DNA of 64,000 nucleotides, from the NCBI GenBank assembly GCA_002335605.1, contig BEDY01000010.1:186001-250000 (forward strand), read 5' to 3'. Below are positions 11,387 through 23,818 of the stretch, one piece after another. The notes under the pieces are model-generated. The model had not been told where the DNA came from, did not search any database, and was given only the letters and a program-made list of their open reading frames with translations. Position 1 is the stretch's first letter. Every line of letters begins with the position of its first letter. This DNA is from Prillingera fragicola. Lineage: Eukaryota; Basidiomycota; Tremellomycetes; Trichosporonales; Trichosporonaceae. The translations under genes were made by a program, and so were the position numbers.

Positions 11387-12684
11387 TGTGACAGTGGGGA
11401 CAAGGAACGAGGGTAAAGGAGAGTGAAGCTATGGACTGCCTACAGAGTGAGAAGAGACTACGGAAAGAAGGTGGGTATCGAGAGTGGGAGGATGAAGGAC
11501 AAGAACAAGATGAAAGATCAAGATGCAACAGGTAAACTCGTACACACCCAGCAGATCCAGGAACACTTGCTGGTCCATGTTCATCTGCGCCCTCTGCGCC
11601 CCCCGGGGCTGTTGCGCGTTGGCACTAGCCTCGAGGGCGCAAGATGCAGAGGGCGCACAGTAGGCTCAGGAGAAGTGCACACACAGGGCGCAGAGGGCGC
11701 AGAGGGCGCAGATGTTGCCGTCACTGAGGGAGAGATCTGCGCCGGAAGAGGATGTTTCAGTTGCCACCCAACAGTCGAATGCGTCCAACTTTTCTGCGGG
11801 CACGGCAAACTATTCGCTGCCAGCCGCTGCAAGCCTTGTTCATAGCGTGCATGGCGTGGGAAGTATATGTGCTTGTCTCTGATCACTTTGCCAGACGTCA
11901 TTCACACTATGCATCGCACTGCAGCTGCTGACGAGGAGGCAAGGTGCGGACGGCATGGATGGAAATTAGCCGAGGCACCCTGGCGGGCTGCAGCTTGACT
12001 TGCGCCTTTGGACCTCGACTGAGAGTAACAATCCTACTTGTAGTCCCAGCTTGGAGATGATCAATGATAGTGGAGCAGAGAGCTGGTTTCTCTCGCCTCT
12101 TGGATGGTCAAGCAGCGCGCTCAACGCGCAGCGTTCGCAACGACCGGCAAATTAACTTATTATCTTTCCCGTCATCAACAACTACCCCACCACCTGTCAT
12201 CAGCCCAGCTATGCATACCGACCCTCCCTGCAACGGTTCATGACGTACAGATCTCACTCGAAAGCCACTACCGCCCGATCTCGGTCATAGTTTACCGGCT
12301 GCACAGCCCACCAAGCTCTCGACGGCCGGAAAAGGAGACGAACCAAACAAACAATTCCGACTACCGTTTCCGCGCAAATTCACTTTCCAGTTGCGTCCGA
12401 CCACATCAGCCGAGGTCATCTGAGCCATCCGGGCCTTCCGGAGCTCGCCAACATGGCTTGTCAATTGATCGAGCCCGGGCTTCAAGACATCTTGAAGGCA
12501 CCCAGATGCATTCCCATGCTACTGGTGTAAAGCATTCCGCGCTGCATCCGGACGGAGGTTCCACGGCCGTGGTCGTGTGCGCGGCGTCGCTAGTGCCACA
12601 GTCACAGCACTACGCTGCATCATGGTCCTATGCTACTGAGCTGCTGAAAGTCTACAATGTGTCCCCCCTGAACCCCCCGGGTGT
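11387..12684. other. 1.3 kb intergenic with GC-rich inverted and tandem repeats
   Basis: 5' flank of the basic protein gene and 3' flank of AOS1. It contains the repeat cluster 11585-11711. A long plus-strand frame around 12104-12823 runs antisense into AOS1 and has no protein character. Confidence 0.45.
11585..11711. repeat. 16-bp inverted repeat with 9-bp tandem units
   Basis: CTGCGCCCTCTGCGCC at 11585-11600 is the exact reverse complement of 11687-11702. The second arm is part of a 9-bp tandem (GCAGAGGGC, 2.4 copies, 11690-11711), and a partial unit sits at 11645-11656. A stem with a ~86-nt loop is possible on either strand. Confidence 0.8.
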
Positions 12685-14073
12685 CTACTCGACAGGCTCA
12701 GTCTCGAGGACAGGCCCGCCGACGCCCCACCGCGTCATGGCGCTCTCGCTCTCGAGCGTGTCCAGCACGACGAGGTTGAGGACCGGCTCCTGCTTGCGGC
12801 TCAGGGCCAGGAGGACGTGCTGAGCCAGAATACCGCCGGCAATGGCCAGCGTTGGTGGGAAAAAGTGCTGCGAGTGTTGGGCGAGGTGAGTGCAGATTCT
12901 GCGTGTCAGTGCCAGAGGGGCGAAGGGGACTCACTCGCCGAGAGCTGGGTCCCAGGGCTTGAGACTGCGTTCGTTGACGCCGAGCTTGGCCCGGATCTCG
13001 TCGGCCATGGCAAAGAGCTCGGCGTCCTGGCCAGGCTGGCCAGTGGGGAGGTCTCCATGGCGCACCTCAAAGTCCCACAGCGCTGCTCGTCAGTACACGC
13101 TAACAGTGGCCCAATTCACCAAGAATCGCGATAGCAATAGACGGCTTGAGAAAACGAGTCGCCGAGCGCGACACGCCACGGAAAGGGCTTCCACCCTTTG
13201 CAGTCTCGGTGGCAGGCAAATCCCAATGATTCTGCTCACGCGCCTTTGCAAGCCGCACAAACGACGCATGGTACTTTGTCGGACGCTTGACCGTTGCGCT
13301 CTGCTTTGGGCTGTTGGCGTCAGCACGGCTCCCTGTGTGTGGACTCACCTGACGACATATTCGTACTTGTCCCCCAAATCCGCAAATATAAACGCATAGA
13401 ATCCATACGTCCCAGCACCGTAGAACATGGCGCAGGCCTCGTGCGCGGCGGCGTCGATGCGCTGCAGCTGAGCATGCGTCATGTCACACGCAACGACAAC
13501 GTCGACTTTTTCCTTTCGCAGAAACTCGACCATGTTACTGTGCGCCCCGTCCGACGCAGACGTGAACGGGTCCATTGTTGGGTAGGCCGAGAGGGAGACG
13601 AGGGGGTTGAGGGACTGGATCTGCGGCAGAGCTGCCGCCGTGCGCTGGCGTCAGTTAAGCTCGGTGTGCTGCAACCCACCTCCATTCCCACGGCACCGTC
13701 CTCCTCACGAAACAAGAATCCCCCACCAAGGTCCTCCGCCGTCACGACCTCGCCATCCATGACGATCAGACGGCCGATACCAGCCAGAACGAGATTCTTG
13801 ATCGTCTCGTGTGCGAGCGAGCGCAGGTTGAGCACCAGCACGGTCGAAGAGCGCATCCTGACGCGTTAGAATTGTACTGCCAGTGGCAACGTACCGGTTC
13901 TGCGCTTCCACGCCCCACAGGCGGATCTGGCGGTCGTACAGGGATGCCTCGTCTGGGCGTCAGCGGCGTTGGCGGGTCGAGAGCTTACCTTCGGTGATGT
14001 GAGCGGCGGGGGCAGCGGGGGCTGAAGCCTCTGCCGCTGGTGCAGTGTTGTTCTGTTCTGTGGGCTGCGCCAT
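12685..14073 (-). CDS. AOS1: SUMO-activating enzyme E1 subunit 1 (Aos1/SAE1)
   Basis: Seven minus-strand exons: 13989-14073, 13895-13952, 13680-13857, 13349-13644, 13120-13310, 12935-13082 and 12685-12898. All six introns are 35-38 nt. Total 389 aa. Aos1 pairs with Uba2 to adenylate SUMO and pass it to Ubc9 in the nucleus. The hallmark ThiF-fold start LYDRQIRLWGVEAQNRMRSS is near residue 33, then VLVLNLRSLAHETIKNLVLAGIG and LIVMDGEVV (nucleotide-binding Rossmann half). It continues through LNPLVSLSAYP, a variable middle, ALWDFEVRHGDLP, and ends with the E1-type GGILAQHVLLALS and a short tail. There is no catalytic Cys domain, as expected for the A subunit. The splice between exons 3 and 4 was chosen to give GMERTAAALPQIQSLNP, matching the family. 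The next gene upstream, ALG14, is on the same strand. Confidence 0.92.
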
Positions 14074-14335
14074 TGTTGTGCGCTTTTGATGTGAAAGAGT
14101 ATGAGGGGATGACATGAATAGTGGAGGCGAACAATCAACAACCAGCCAACAATCATGACGCGTCGGTTGTACACGTCATTTTAGTTGCTTATCACTGTGC
14201 ACGACAACGACGGCCACTCTGATAGCGAGCACAGAAGTTGGTGTGCCCTGGCAATGGGTAGCTACTCTCTATACATCTACTATGCATACATCGGACTCTG
14301 CTGCGTCTCCAAGCGACGTGTCCACACGGCCATAT

Positions 14336-15140
14336 CTATACCAGCCAGCCGCGATACGTCGCGCGCACTGGCTCACCCTTCTTCTTCTCAAGCACAGCGT
14401 CCCCGCCGGTAGCACCAGGCCACTGAACGACAAAGGTGTCCACAAACGGCCTCAGCAGCTTGCCCGAGAGTGAGAGCGAGGTCACCCGGGCAAACGACTC
14501 GACGTAGATGATGCGCGTGTGCTTGAGCCCCAGCATCTGGCAGTCAGCGAGCCGCTCTCCACCCTCAGGCCTCTCAACTCACCCTCCTAATGTACGCCGC
14601 GGCGACAAGCACGACCGCCGTCCCAGGCCCATTGAGAAGCAACACGTCTGCCCAGGGTTCACTCGGCCGTCTCAAGAACGGCAGCACCACAGTCGCCCAC
14701 ACAGCGACCAAAAGCGTCTTGCTAGCACTCATCAATGTGCTGGCCTTTCCCTCGCCCACCCGGCGGGCGCGCGGCAGGGCCAGAAGCGAGTAGTCACTCT
14801 TTGTCGCGCCACGTCCCGTTGCCGTGCTCGTCGTTGCCTCCGTGTCCGCGACGGCGCGCAACGATAGCTCGTCCCCGTGGCAGTAGACGTATGTCCTGGG
14901 AGTGTAGCGTTTGTGATCCACGGCAGCGAGGAGAGTGCGCATCTCGGCCGTGTGGCCGCCCGAGCCGAGAAAGACGGCAAAGGAGGCTGTTGAGTCTGGC
15001 GCGCGTGGTGGTGGTTTGACGCCGCGGGGGAGGATTGTGTACAGACGATAGAGGAGGGTGAGACCGAGGGCTGCTATTGTTAAGAGTGTGAGGATGATCA
15101 TGGCGGCGTGAGTGGAGAGTAATGGCATTGTCAACAACAT
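14336..15140 (-). CDS. ALG14: UDP-GlcNAc transferase membrane subunit Alg14
   Basis: Exons 14583-15140 and 14336-14536, with one 46-nt intron ending GCTGACTGCCAG: 252 aa. Alg14 anchors the catalytic Alg13 to the cytosolic face of the ER; together they add the second GlcNAc to dolichol-PP-GlcNAc in N-glycan synthesis. The N-terminal membrane helix (MIILTLLTIAALGLTLLYRLY) is followed by the Rossmann start FAVFLGSGGHTAEM, then YVYCHGDELSL, LLNGPGTAVVLVAAAYIRR and IIYVESFARVTSLSLSGK, and ends FVVQWPGATGGDAVLEKK, all typical of Alg14. The start chosen is MLLTMPLL, just before the helix; the in-frame ATG at 15128 is an alternative. It sits 262 bp upstream of AOS1 on the same strand. Confidence 0.93.
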
Positions 15141-16891
15141 TTGGGTAGTGCTGGAGGGCAAGTGTGGAGGTAACGGAAGCGTCGACCGTGGGAAAGTGGC
15201 ACCGACCCATCGGGTGGACGGCACCGATGATGGACAAGCGTACATTCTTGATCATTGCTGATGAACAATGGCAGGACCTGTATCGGCGAACAGACTACGT
15301 GGCCGTGCTCATGTACTCTTAAACCATCACACTGGAGCCTGATTCTTATCTCCATATAGGACGACAACACATGTCACTCGGACTTCATCACTCACCATCC
15401 GGCTGAAACAGTAGAGTCGATTCGCCGCGCCAGAATCTCCATGCCCTCCGTTCACTGGAATCGCCGACTCCGCCGTCTGGAACAAAAGGTACGTGCACCG
15501 ACACTTGAATGAATTACAACAGGGGGAGGACGTGGAAGAGCCCAGGCAGTCCGGCGAAAGAACACGAAAGTCATTGACCACGACCTCTTCCGCGGCCGAA
15601 TAGCATTGGGCGGCACCAAAATGATGTGGCCAAGCCTTTCGGACTCATGGTCACACGGTCATTGCAACTGGGCCTATAATATTGGGTGGGAGTGTTACAG
15701 ACGGTTACGAGATTCGGTGTAAATTAATCAAAAGACTCGCTGTGATGGGACATCGGCTGAAGCGCCACATGAACTGCGCCGAGGGAAGCTTGATACCAGT
15801 TCTTGGCCATCTTGGGAGCTTGGTACTGCTGCGCTCTGTACTATTCACCGGAGTAACTGCTGTTCTCCAGCGTTGAAAGGAGGTGGTCGTCATCTCGCCG
15901 CTCCCCTCACTACGTGGGTATGGCTCCGGGTATGTAGCATTCGGTGACTCTCGCACAATGAAGCATGGACCAGTCGCGAACCTGCGGATAAACTTCTTTT
16001 TGGCGGGCTACCCGTTCAGCCGATGCCCAACGAGCACCTGTAGAGTCTACGGGGGCCGTCAGGACCAACACGACATGAAAGTAGTGGCACCGTGTGCCAC
16101 ACTTGTCCCCCGGCCGACCTTTTTGGCATGACGTACGCGGCTTGCCACACGTAAAGACGAACATCTTTCAGTCCAGAACAACTGCTTATGCTGTGGAGAG
16201 TAGTGACTAGAATACTGGAAACTGCTGATATGCCTCAAGGGACACACAAGGAACAGCCATGCATGTCTCTAGCGCGCTTCCAGACGTTTGTGGATCTGCC
16301 CAACGAGGGCGGACCACGAGAGGTGTTGGTCGGACTTATCAGATTAGCTCGTGAATCTGATAAGCCGATTTGCTTCCGTTACCTACACCTCCGGCCGAAA
16401 TCAGTTGATGCATGACCCTGCCCTCTGCTCTTCTTCCTCTTGCCAAGAATGCCATCTCGGAGTGACCCAGGAACCAGGACTGTTCCCACGGCATGTTCTT
16501 CAGCTCAACACATCGGCCGATCTACTTGCCAAGATGCTCACGACAGCAGCAGCGAGCACATCAACTACGCGCCACCTTGCCTGATCCTCCGGCCCTGACA
16601 ATCATCCTAGGCTCTTGCAGCTCGAGCGCCGTTCGCCATTCCGCAGCTCTTGTGCAGAATGAATATCAAGCCCTGCGCCGCGGTACATGACCGAGGGAGA
16701 CATTATACCTTGTTCTCCGGAAGAGCCAAAGGCCCGCTTGCCACTCAGTTGCCGACTCTCTGCTCGGCCGATGTGACTCTTCCTGTCGTGCAAAATGTGG
16801 GCGTCTTGTTCACCTAGGGGGTATAAGACTACCCGCTCCGTGTCCTTTTACCCTCTTCACCTCATCTTCTCCAAAACCTCCTTCATTCGCA
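15141..16891. other. 1.75 kb divergent intergenic
   Basis: Between ALG14 (-) and the Bim1-like gene (+). Lower GC than the genes, and no frame with protein character. It ends in the TATA box at 16821-16827. Confidence 0.4.
16821..16827 (+). promoter_or_regulatory. TATA-like box of the Bim1-like gene
   Basis: GTATAAG about 70 bp upstream of the ATG at 16892, followed by a pyrimidine-rich leader. Confidence 0.5.
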
Positions 16892-17792
16892 ATGCTCTTC
16901 AACACTGCCCTTGTTGCCGCTTCGGCTGCCACCCTCGTCTCGGCTGCTGCCATTGACCGCCGTGCCGCCATCACTGTGAGTTATCAGATAACCAGCCAAT
17001 TTTCCCTATCCCGAGTTCACCCGCTAACCCTACCAGGACTTTAACAAGTCGCCCGCGCGCTTCTCGTACCCCAAGGGCCGTGAGGGATGGACCACGGAGA
17101 ATGCCTCCAAGGCCCCCTGCGGTGGCCGCCCCATCGGTGACCGCGCCCAGTACCCCCTCACTGGCGGCAAGATCTCGCTCACCCAGGGTGCCCCCCTCGA
17201 CAACGTCAACCTCATGTACTACAAGGGCGACAACCCCACCAAGTTCCACTCGTTCCAGTCGTACACCAACCAGGTCAACGACCTCGGCGCCGGTCACTAC
17301 TGCACCGAGGGTCCCGACTTTGCCTCGCTCGGCTTCTCGGCCGGCGACAAGGCCACCCTCATGATCCTCTACCAGCTTGACAACGAGAAGGGTGTCTACT
17401 ACGAGTGCGCCGACATTGACCTCGTCGCCGCCACCGCCTACACCGCCCCCTCGATGGTTTGCGGCAACTACACCAACGAGATCGAGGTCTCGTCCACCTC
17501 GGGCCCTTCGCTCGACGTCGCCGACGACGCCCACGCCCAGGCCGGCTCGGGCCCCACCGGCTCGGCACTCGACGCCGCCTCGGCTTCGGGTGCTTCCACC
17601 CAGTCGTCGTCCGGCCTCTCGACCACCGAGGCCGGCGGTGTCGGTGCCGGTGTCGCTCTCGGTGTCGTTGGTGTCGCCCTCGGCGCCCTCTGGGCCACTG
17701 GCCTCCTCCACTTTGGCAAGAAGAAGCGCGCCGTCGAGCTCGACACTGCCTCGATCACCTCGTCCGAGAACCTCAAGGCCGAGCGCCAGTAA
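16892..17792 (+). CDS. Bim1-like (X325/LPMO-like) secreted-domain protein with C-terminal membrane anchor
   Basis: Exon 1 is 16892-16975 and exon 2 is 17037-17792 (61-nt intron): 279 aa. A signal peptide (MLFNTALVAASAATLVSAA) is followed by a dibasic site (DRRAA). The extracellular domain, about residues 30-150, shows the Bim1/X325 order: RFSYPKGREGW, APCGGR, YPLTGGKISL, GAGHYCTEGPDF, then YYECADIDLV, with paired cysteines. After a Ser/Ala-rich stalk comes one membrane helix (GVGAGVALGVVGVALGALWATGLL) and a short basic tail ending KAERQ, so this is a type I membrane protein rather than a GPI protein. Family knowledge: Cryptococcus Bim1 takes part in copper uptake using an N-terminal His. Here that position reads ARF instead of AHF and is not at the mature N-terminus, so copper binding is doubtful. 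AATAAA lies at 17828. Confidence 0.85.
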
Positions 17793-19301
17793 GCTACCGG
17801 CTTATTCCTTCTATATACACTGCATCAAATAAAAACCATTGCCAACTAGTGACATGGTAGCGGGTCAATACAACATAATGTCAAAAATGATTAGTATGAT
17901 GCCAGATGCTATATCCACGACTTGGGCGGATGTGCGTGTCGATGATGCAGAGATTGTGCCAATGGTTGCGAATGGCATAGTGGTCGCAGGCGGCACAATG
18001 ATGGTGGCGCCTGCCGCAGGCAAGTGGGAACGTTGATAGCGCTGAAGGCATCGTGTGGAGTAGTCCACTCCCAGGCAACGACAGTAACACTGCACCTTTC
18101 AAAGCACGTTCTTCCTCCCTGGCTCCGTAACAAAGAAGACAAAGTGCATCCCGCGCGCCACTAATCGCCAGAGAGTCTTGGCGAGAAACTGAGTAATGAG
18201 ATCGGCCGATGACAAACGACTGCGCAGGAGGTTGTGTGAATGTGGCGATTTCGTGGTGCTTCGTTTGGTGACGGAAATGTTGGATCACTGGATTTTCTGC
18301 GCTGTCGGGTTTGGGGAGCCCAGCTGAAGATGTTTTTTGTTAAGCTGCTTGTCTTGATCGGCGCTGTGGATGATATAACCTCAGGTAGTTTAATCTGGTG
18401 TCGGCCCTTCGATTTGCCAAGAATGCCAATGTTCATTGTGTCCAACGCTGCACTGGCAACATGGTAGTGTCGTTTCGAGCGGTGGGCGGAGACAGGGCGA
18501 GTGGACAAATGACCACTGACTCTATCACAAGCGTGTGCTCGTTCAATAAGGTCGTAGAGTTACATAGCGCCTTCAGAGGCAAACGTTGCGTGGCAACAGT
18601 TCGATAAAGGGCAAGCAGCCTGGTATGATGAAAGGCATTATCCTCCCTCGGACGTCCACCTCGTCACCACCTGCGTCACCGCCGCCGCCCTTCATTCCCG
18701 CTGCGTCCTGCGTCTTCACCGCCTCCGCCTCCTCCACCTGAGTGCTATACGACCTCCGCCTTGAACATATGGTACAAAAATTGCTTCCGTCAATTGCTGA
18801 TCATTGTGTGTGCACGAGTGGCATTCTGGGACATCGACTTTCTGTTTGGCTCAAGAGTTACTTTGGCCTCTAATGTATCTCACTCAACTATCAAAGAGCT
18901 ATAGAACAATAACCCTCGTTGTGGATGAGGCCTCGGCAAGGCGTAGGCCACGTTTCCGTGGCCTTGAGGGCCTGACCCTCCTCCAAGATGTCTACGAGCA
19001 AGCGCTCGATTCGGGTTGAGGCGATGTGATGCCAAGGCTGTTGAGACCGACGCGCGGCCGTTGTCTCGGTACCCCTGGCATCCCCTCCTGGCCGCTGGCT
19101 TGTTGGCTCGCTTGAAGGTTACAGGGAATACACGACAGCGATGCCAAGTCGACATCATACACATCTTCAGAGCGCGCTCCCGTCCGTGGCTACAGAATGC
19201 AACGCAACAGAATGCAACACAGGGTTAAGGGCATCGAAATGACATCTCGAGCTATAGTGGTTCAACTTTCGTGCAGTTGCTTACGCAGACTCTGGGCGAG
19301 T
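17793..19301. other. 1.5 kb intergenic between convergent genes
   Basis: 3' flanks of the Bim1-like gene (+) and the ubiquitin fusion gene (-). Short frames only; nothing else recognised. Confidence 0.4.
17828..17833 (+). terminator. poly(A) signal-like AATAAA
   Basis: AATAAA 36 bp after the stop codon of the Bim1-like gene. Confidence 0.4.
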
Positions 19302-20240
<939 letters not shown>

Positions 20241-22604
20241 GTTGGTGACTGCTGGCTAGCCAAGTGATGGGTCCTCGAAAGCAGTTGAAGAAGAAGAATC
20301 TGCAGCGGCGCAAATCGTGACAAAGCATGCGAGGGGAGGGAACAGTTGCCACGTGGAGTACACGTGGTCACTTCCCCCGCTTTTCTGTAAACACCTACAA
20401 TCACGATCCGTGCCTGGAGCAATCAGGGAACGATATGTACTGCTTCAGGCACGGATATGTACAACACTCGGCATGTACATGAATATGTAGATGTCTTTCA
20501 AGTTCTGCAGCCTGTTCATGGTCATTTTTAGCTTGCAGACATGTCCAGTACTGTTGTAGAGCTAGCTTGACTGCCAATGACACGCCCGCCCATGTACCCA
20601 GTCAATGTGCTCAAGACGTTTCCGCGGGTCAAATTACTCAACAGTGACCACATTTACGAGTAACAGCTACCTCACATGCTGCCCATGAGCTGTTTGTCTC
20701 ACAATAGCCGGGCCATCCTCGATGCGCCGATGCCTTCATTTTATTATTCTCACCCGTAGCCCCGATGCCGCTCTCGTCCCCGTCCCCGAGACCCCCACCC
20801 AAAGAGACCAAAACAGCTTCCTACGCTGAACAGCAGTGTGCCGAATGGCCAGCCCACTCGGCTTCACCTGCCCAAGCAGAAGAGATACTCAATCTGGGAT
20901 CGTAGACATGACTCTGCATAAATACACAAGCACTCTGTCAGTCTTGGCTCGTTCAGCCGAGTCGACAGCGAGCCAATGTCCCCAACGCCGCCAAACACTG
21001 GCTTCTCTGTCCCACAACCTTCAATCTCGTGGACTAATGCCTGACAGCAGCATTTCCATGCGACCCAGATCCACAGGTCCACAGACCTGCTGCTACTTGA
21101 GGTTGCACAAGAGCAACAACCCGAAGGAAGATGGGCCAGGTCAATCACGTGACCAGTTCCGGCCTATCCGCGGAACGTCCCGATTCGCTTGGCAGTACCA
21201 CATCATCTGGTTCTTTGAGTGTTGATCTCTTTTCTTCTCCCCAACAATACACCTCGTCGCTTGAACACGAGTTGTCAGACTCACGCCGTCTCGACCTTTT
21301 TTCCTCTTCGTTTGCCGGTGTCTGGCGCTCGCCTGTCTCGAGGTCCAAGATGGTTCGTCAACATCGAACACCCAACACTTCTTCGTGTCCGTCTTGGCAC
21401 TCTTTCTCTGATTGTCACGATGTGCGAGTACCCTCTCCAGCCCACGAGATGAACACCTCGGCACCCGTAACCAGCCTTCGACGACCACGATCAAGTCTCG
21501 GCCACTCAACTCGGGTAGCGCACCAGACGGCACCCTTTGACTGACCGGAAGGCATGAAAAGGAGCTCCCAGCGTGCAGTGCAAGCCGGCACTGGTCCCAA
21601 GACCACCGCTAGATGAGCTGTTGGGCACCCACGAAGGGCCGCTGCGCCAGGCGCGTCCTACCATTCGACTGGAGGCTGAGCCAGGGTCTTGCCGCTAAGT
21701 AAGTTGTCGTCGGAGATGACACGGCCGTGCCCCGTCTGGACGTCGGCAAGCACCAATATGCGTAGGGTTCAGGCGAAGAAGGCTCAAATGACGACAAGTA
21801 ACGAGGGGCGACGACCGTTACCCGACCCCAAGACTAGGATTTCCTCAACGGCATGGAGGGCATGCCCCCTTTGATTAGCGGCTTTTTCAGCACATTTTCA
21901 GTGCCGTGATGGTCTCGACCAGGGGTTCTGCTCGCGGCAACGACACCAAGACGTCCGAGGGCAATGCCTCTGGTCCCCAGTCGTTGCAAGCTGCGACCCC
22001 GCCGCTGCCGGGAACGTCGGCACCCGCGCGAGCAACCTTCGAGTGCCGCGCGTCATTGAAGATACCGATGGCACTACCTTGCAGACCGTTTTGCGGTGCC
22101 CAAACGGTGTGGATTCCTGAAGCACCTTCAACCGCGCAAGCTTGTACCTCGCGACAGCGACGGCGACGCCCTGACCTTACCCCGTCCGTGGGCAAGGCTG
22201 GTCTCCATCAAGGATGTTGTCGTCATTCTCCCCACCGTGCGTGGTCGCTATTCCGGGGACCAGGCTCCAAACTCAAGTGTCCTGGAAGGTGACTGGGGTG
22301 GACTGACTTGGCCATACAAGTCCCGGAAGGCTCATCGACAGCTTTGTCAACACCTTTTCATCCGCGATCAATGTCAAGCTTGTCTTTAGGGAAGAGTGAG
22401 GTGTCAAGACCTTCCTCTTGAACCCAGCCGTCCACACGCATTACCTGGACAAGACGGCGGGTCTGTTCCCCGACCACGCTGCCAAGTCATCAAGCAAGCG
22501 CTGTGCAGCTCCAGCAATGTGACGCGCGAGCTTCACTCTGCAACTCTCGCGGTTTTGCAAAGTTCAAGCTCGGCAGCTATCCCCAGTCGATCCACCTCAG
22601 GGCT

Positions 22605-22646
22605 CACTGAAAGAAACACGGCCACCACTGAAAGAAACACGGCCAC
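22605..22646. repeat. 21-bp perfect tandem duplication
   Basis: The unit starts CACTGAAAGAAACACGGC and is present twice head to tail, 22605-22625 and 22626-22646, identical. Confidence 0.9.
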
Positions 22647-22839
22647 CAGCTCCTCCCAAGTGGCGGCCTTGACACCGTCCAAACGTGGTGTGCCTTTAGC
22701 GACGAGGGCAATCCCAGCGGCGCCACTGGCACTGGTCTTGTCGACTTCGCGTCGCTCCAACGTATCTGGACATCCTGGCCAAGCGCAGTGAGAATGACGA
22801 GTGGTAGGTGGTATGTGGGCGGGGCTGTTCTGAGAGAAC

Positions 22840-22881
22840 GCTGGGGATATCGTCGCGACCGCTGGGGATACCGTCGTGAGA
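22840..22881. repeat. 21-bp imperfect tandem duplication
   Basis: Two units beginning GCTGGGGATA (22840-22860 and 22861-22881) differ at a few bases. Confidence 0.8.
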
Positions 22882-23783
22882 CGGAAATCGAACGCAAGAG
22901 TTGTCGACGGAGAGTCTCGGACACCAACATGCAGCTTGTAAAGAGAAATGGTCTGTCACTGATCAAAATCGGTCTTGATCGGTTCATCAAAGCGTCTGTC
23001 AGGGCTACAGGTGGGCTGCTCACACAGGTACAATCTCTTGTGGGGTCGTCTTGTGGTCGGCAGGGGTACCCCAGCAGTGAACACGTTTGCCGTGTCTTGG
23101 CTTGTTGGACGAACGCCAGCAATGTGATATCCGGGACCCAAGGAGCTGCAAGATCCCCAGATCCCCAGGCACGTTCTTTCCTTCAGACACCGACCACTGA
23201 AACTGAACTGCTCATCCCCACAAATCCACATGTCTCATGCTGTGAGATAACAAGATGGCGGACTGTACGGTCCGTGCGTCGTGCGTACTTGCTGCGCGCT
23301 GCATCGGCTTTGCCCTCCTTGCTCTCAAAGTCGGCTCTACACGGCACGGTTAACGGAAATCGACAGACACTAACGCAAGGAACACGGTATGTACTCTGTT
23401 CATTAAGCGCCCACGACCCACCATCCATCAATGCCGGTCTGACCGGAGGCAACCGCTCGAATCTCGGCCGGGCTGCAGGCCTTGACATTCGAAATCGTGC
23501 CCAACTCATGCTCGCTAATTATCATCGACGACTCTGAAAGGAGCGATGGACACTGCTATGCATCTTGCCAAGACAATGCTTGATGGCGACGACGTGCAGC
23601 AGGTCGACTCTTGCCAATGATGGCCCACTACTGAACCGTGCGCAGCCATGTGAATACCGCGGCCGCCAACGGGCTGGTCGACTCCACTCACGGACCAGGG
23701 TCACTGTACCAACGTGAGAAAGCACCTTCACCCAGTGCCCAGGCATTGCCTCACTGGTGTAGTGTAGGCAGGTGCGAGGCGTA

Positions 23784-23818
23784 CGGTGGCCGGTGGCCGG
23801 TGACCGGTGGTCGGTGGC
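23784..23818. repeat. 7-bp minisatellite, five units
   Basis: CGGTGGC-type units repeated five times with single-base variants (CGGTGAC, CGGTGGT). Confidence 0.85.

Noticed and set aside
12104..12823. 239-codon plus-strand frame
   Set aside because: Overlaps the AOS1 3' end in antisense; the last part is a mirror of the real gene.
13625..13640. Acceptor GCCGCAG for AOS1 exon 4
   Set aside because: It keeps the frame but deletes the RTAAALPQ segment that matches the family; the upstream CTGACGCCAG acceptor restores it.
22788..23537. 249-codon plus-strand frame in the gene-poor tract
   Set aside because: It contains the tandem duplication as RWGYRRDRWGYRRE but is otherwise without protein character; probably chance or debris.
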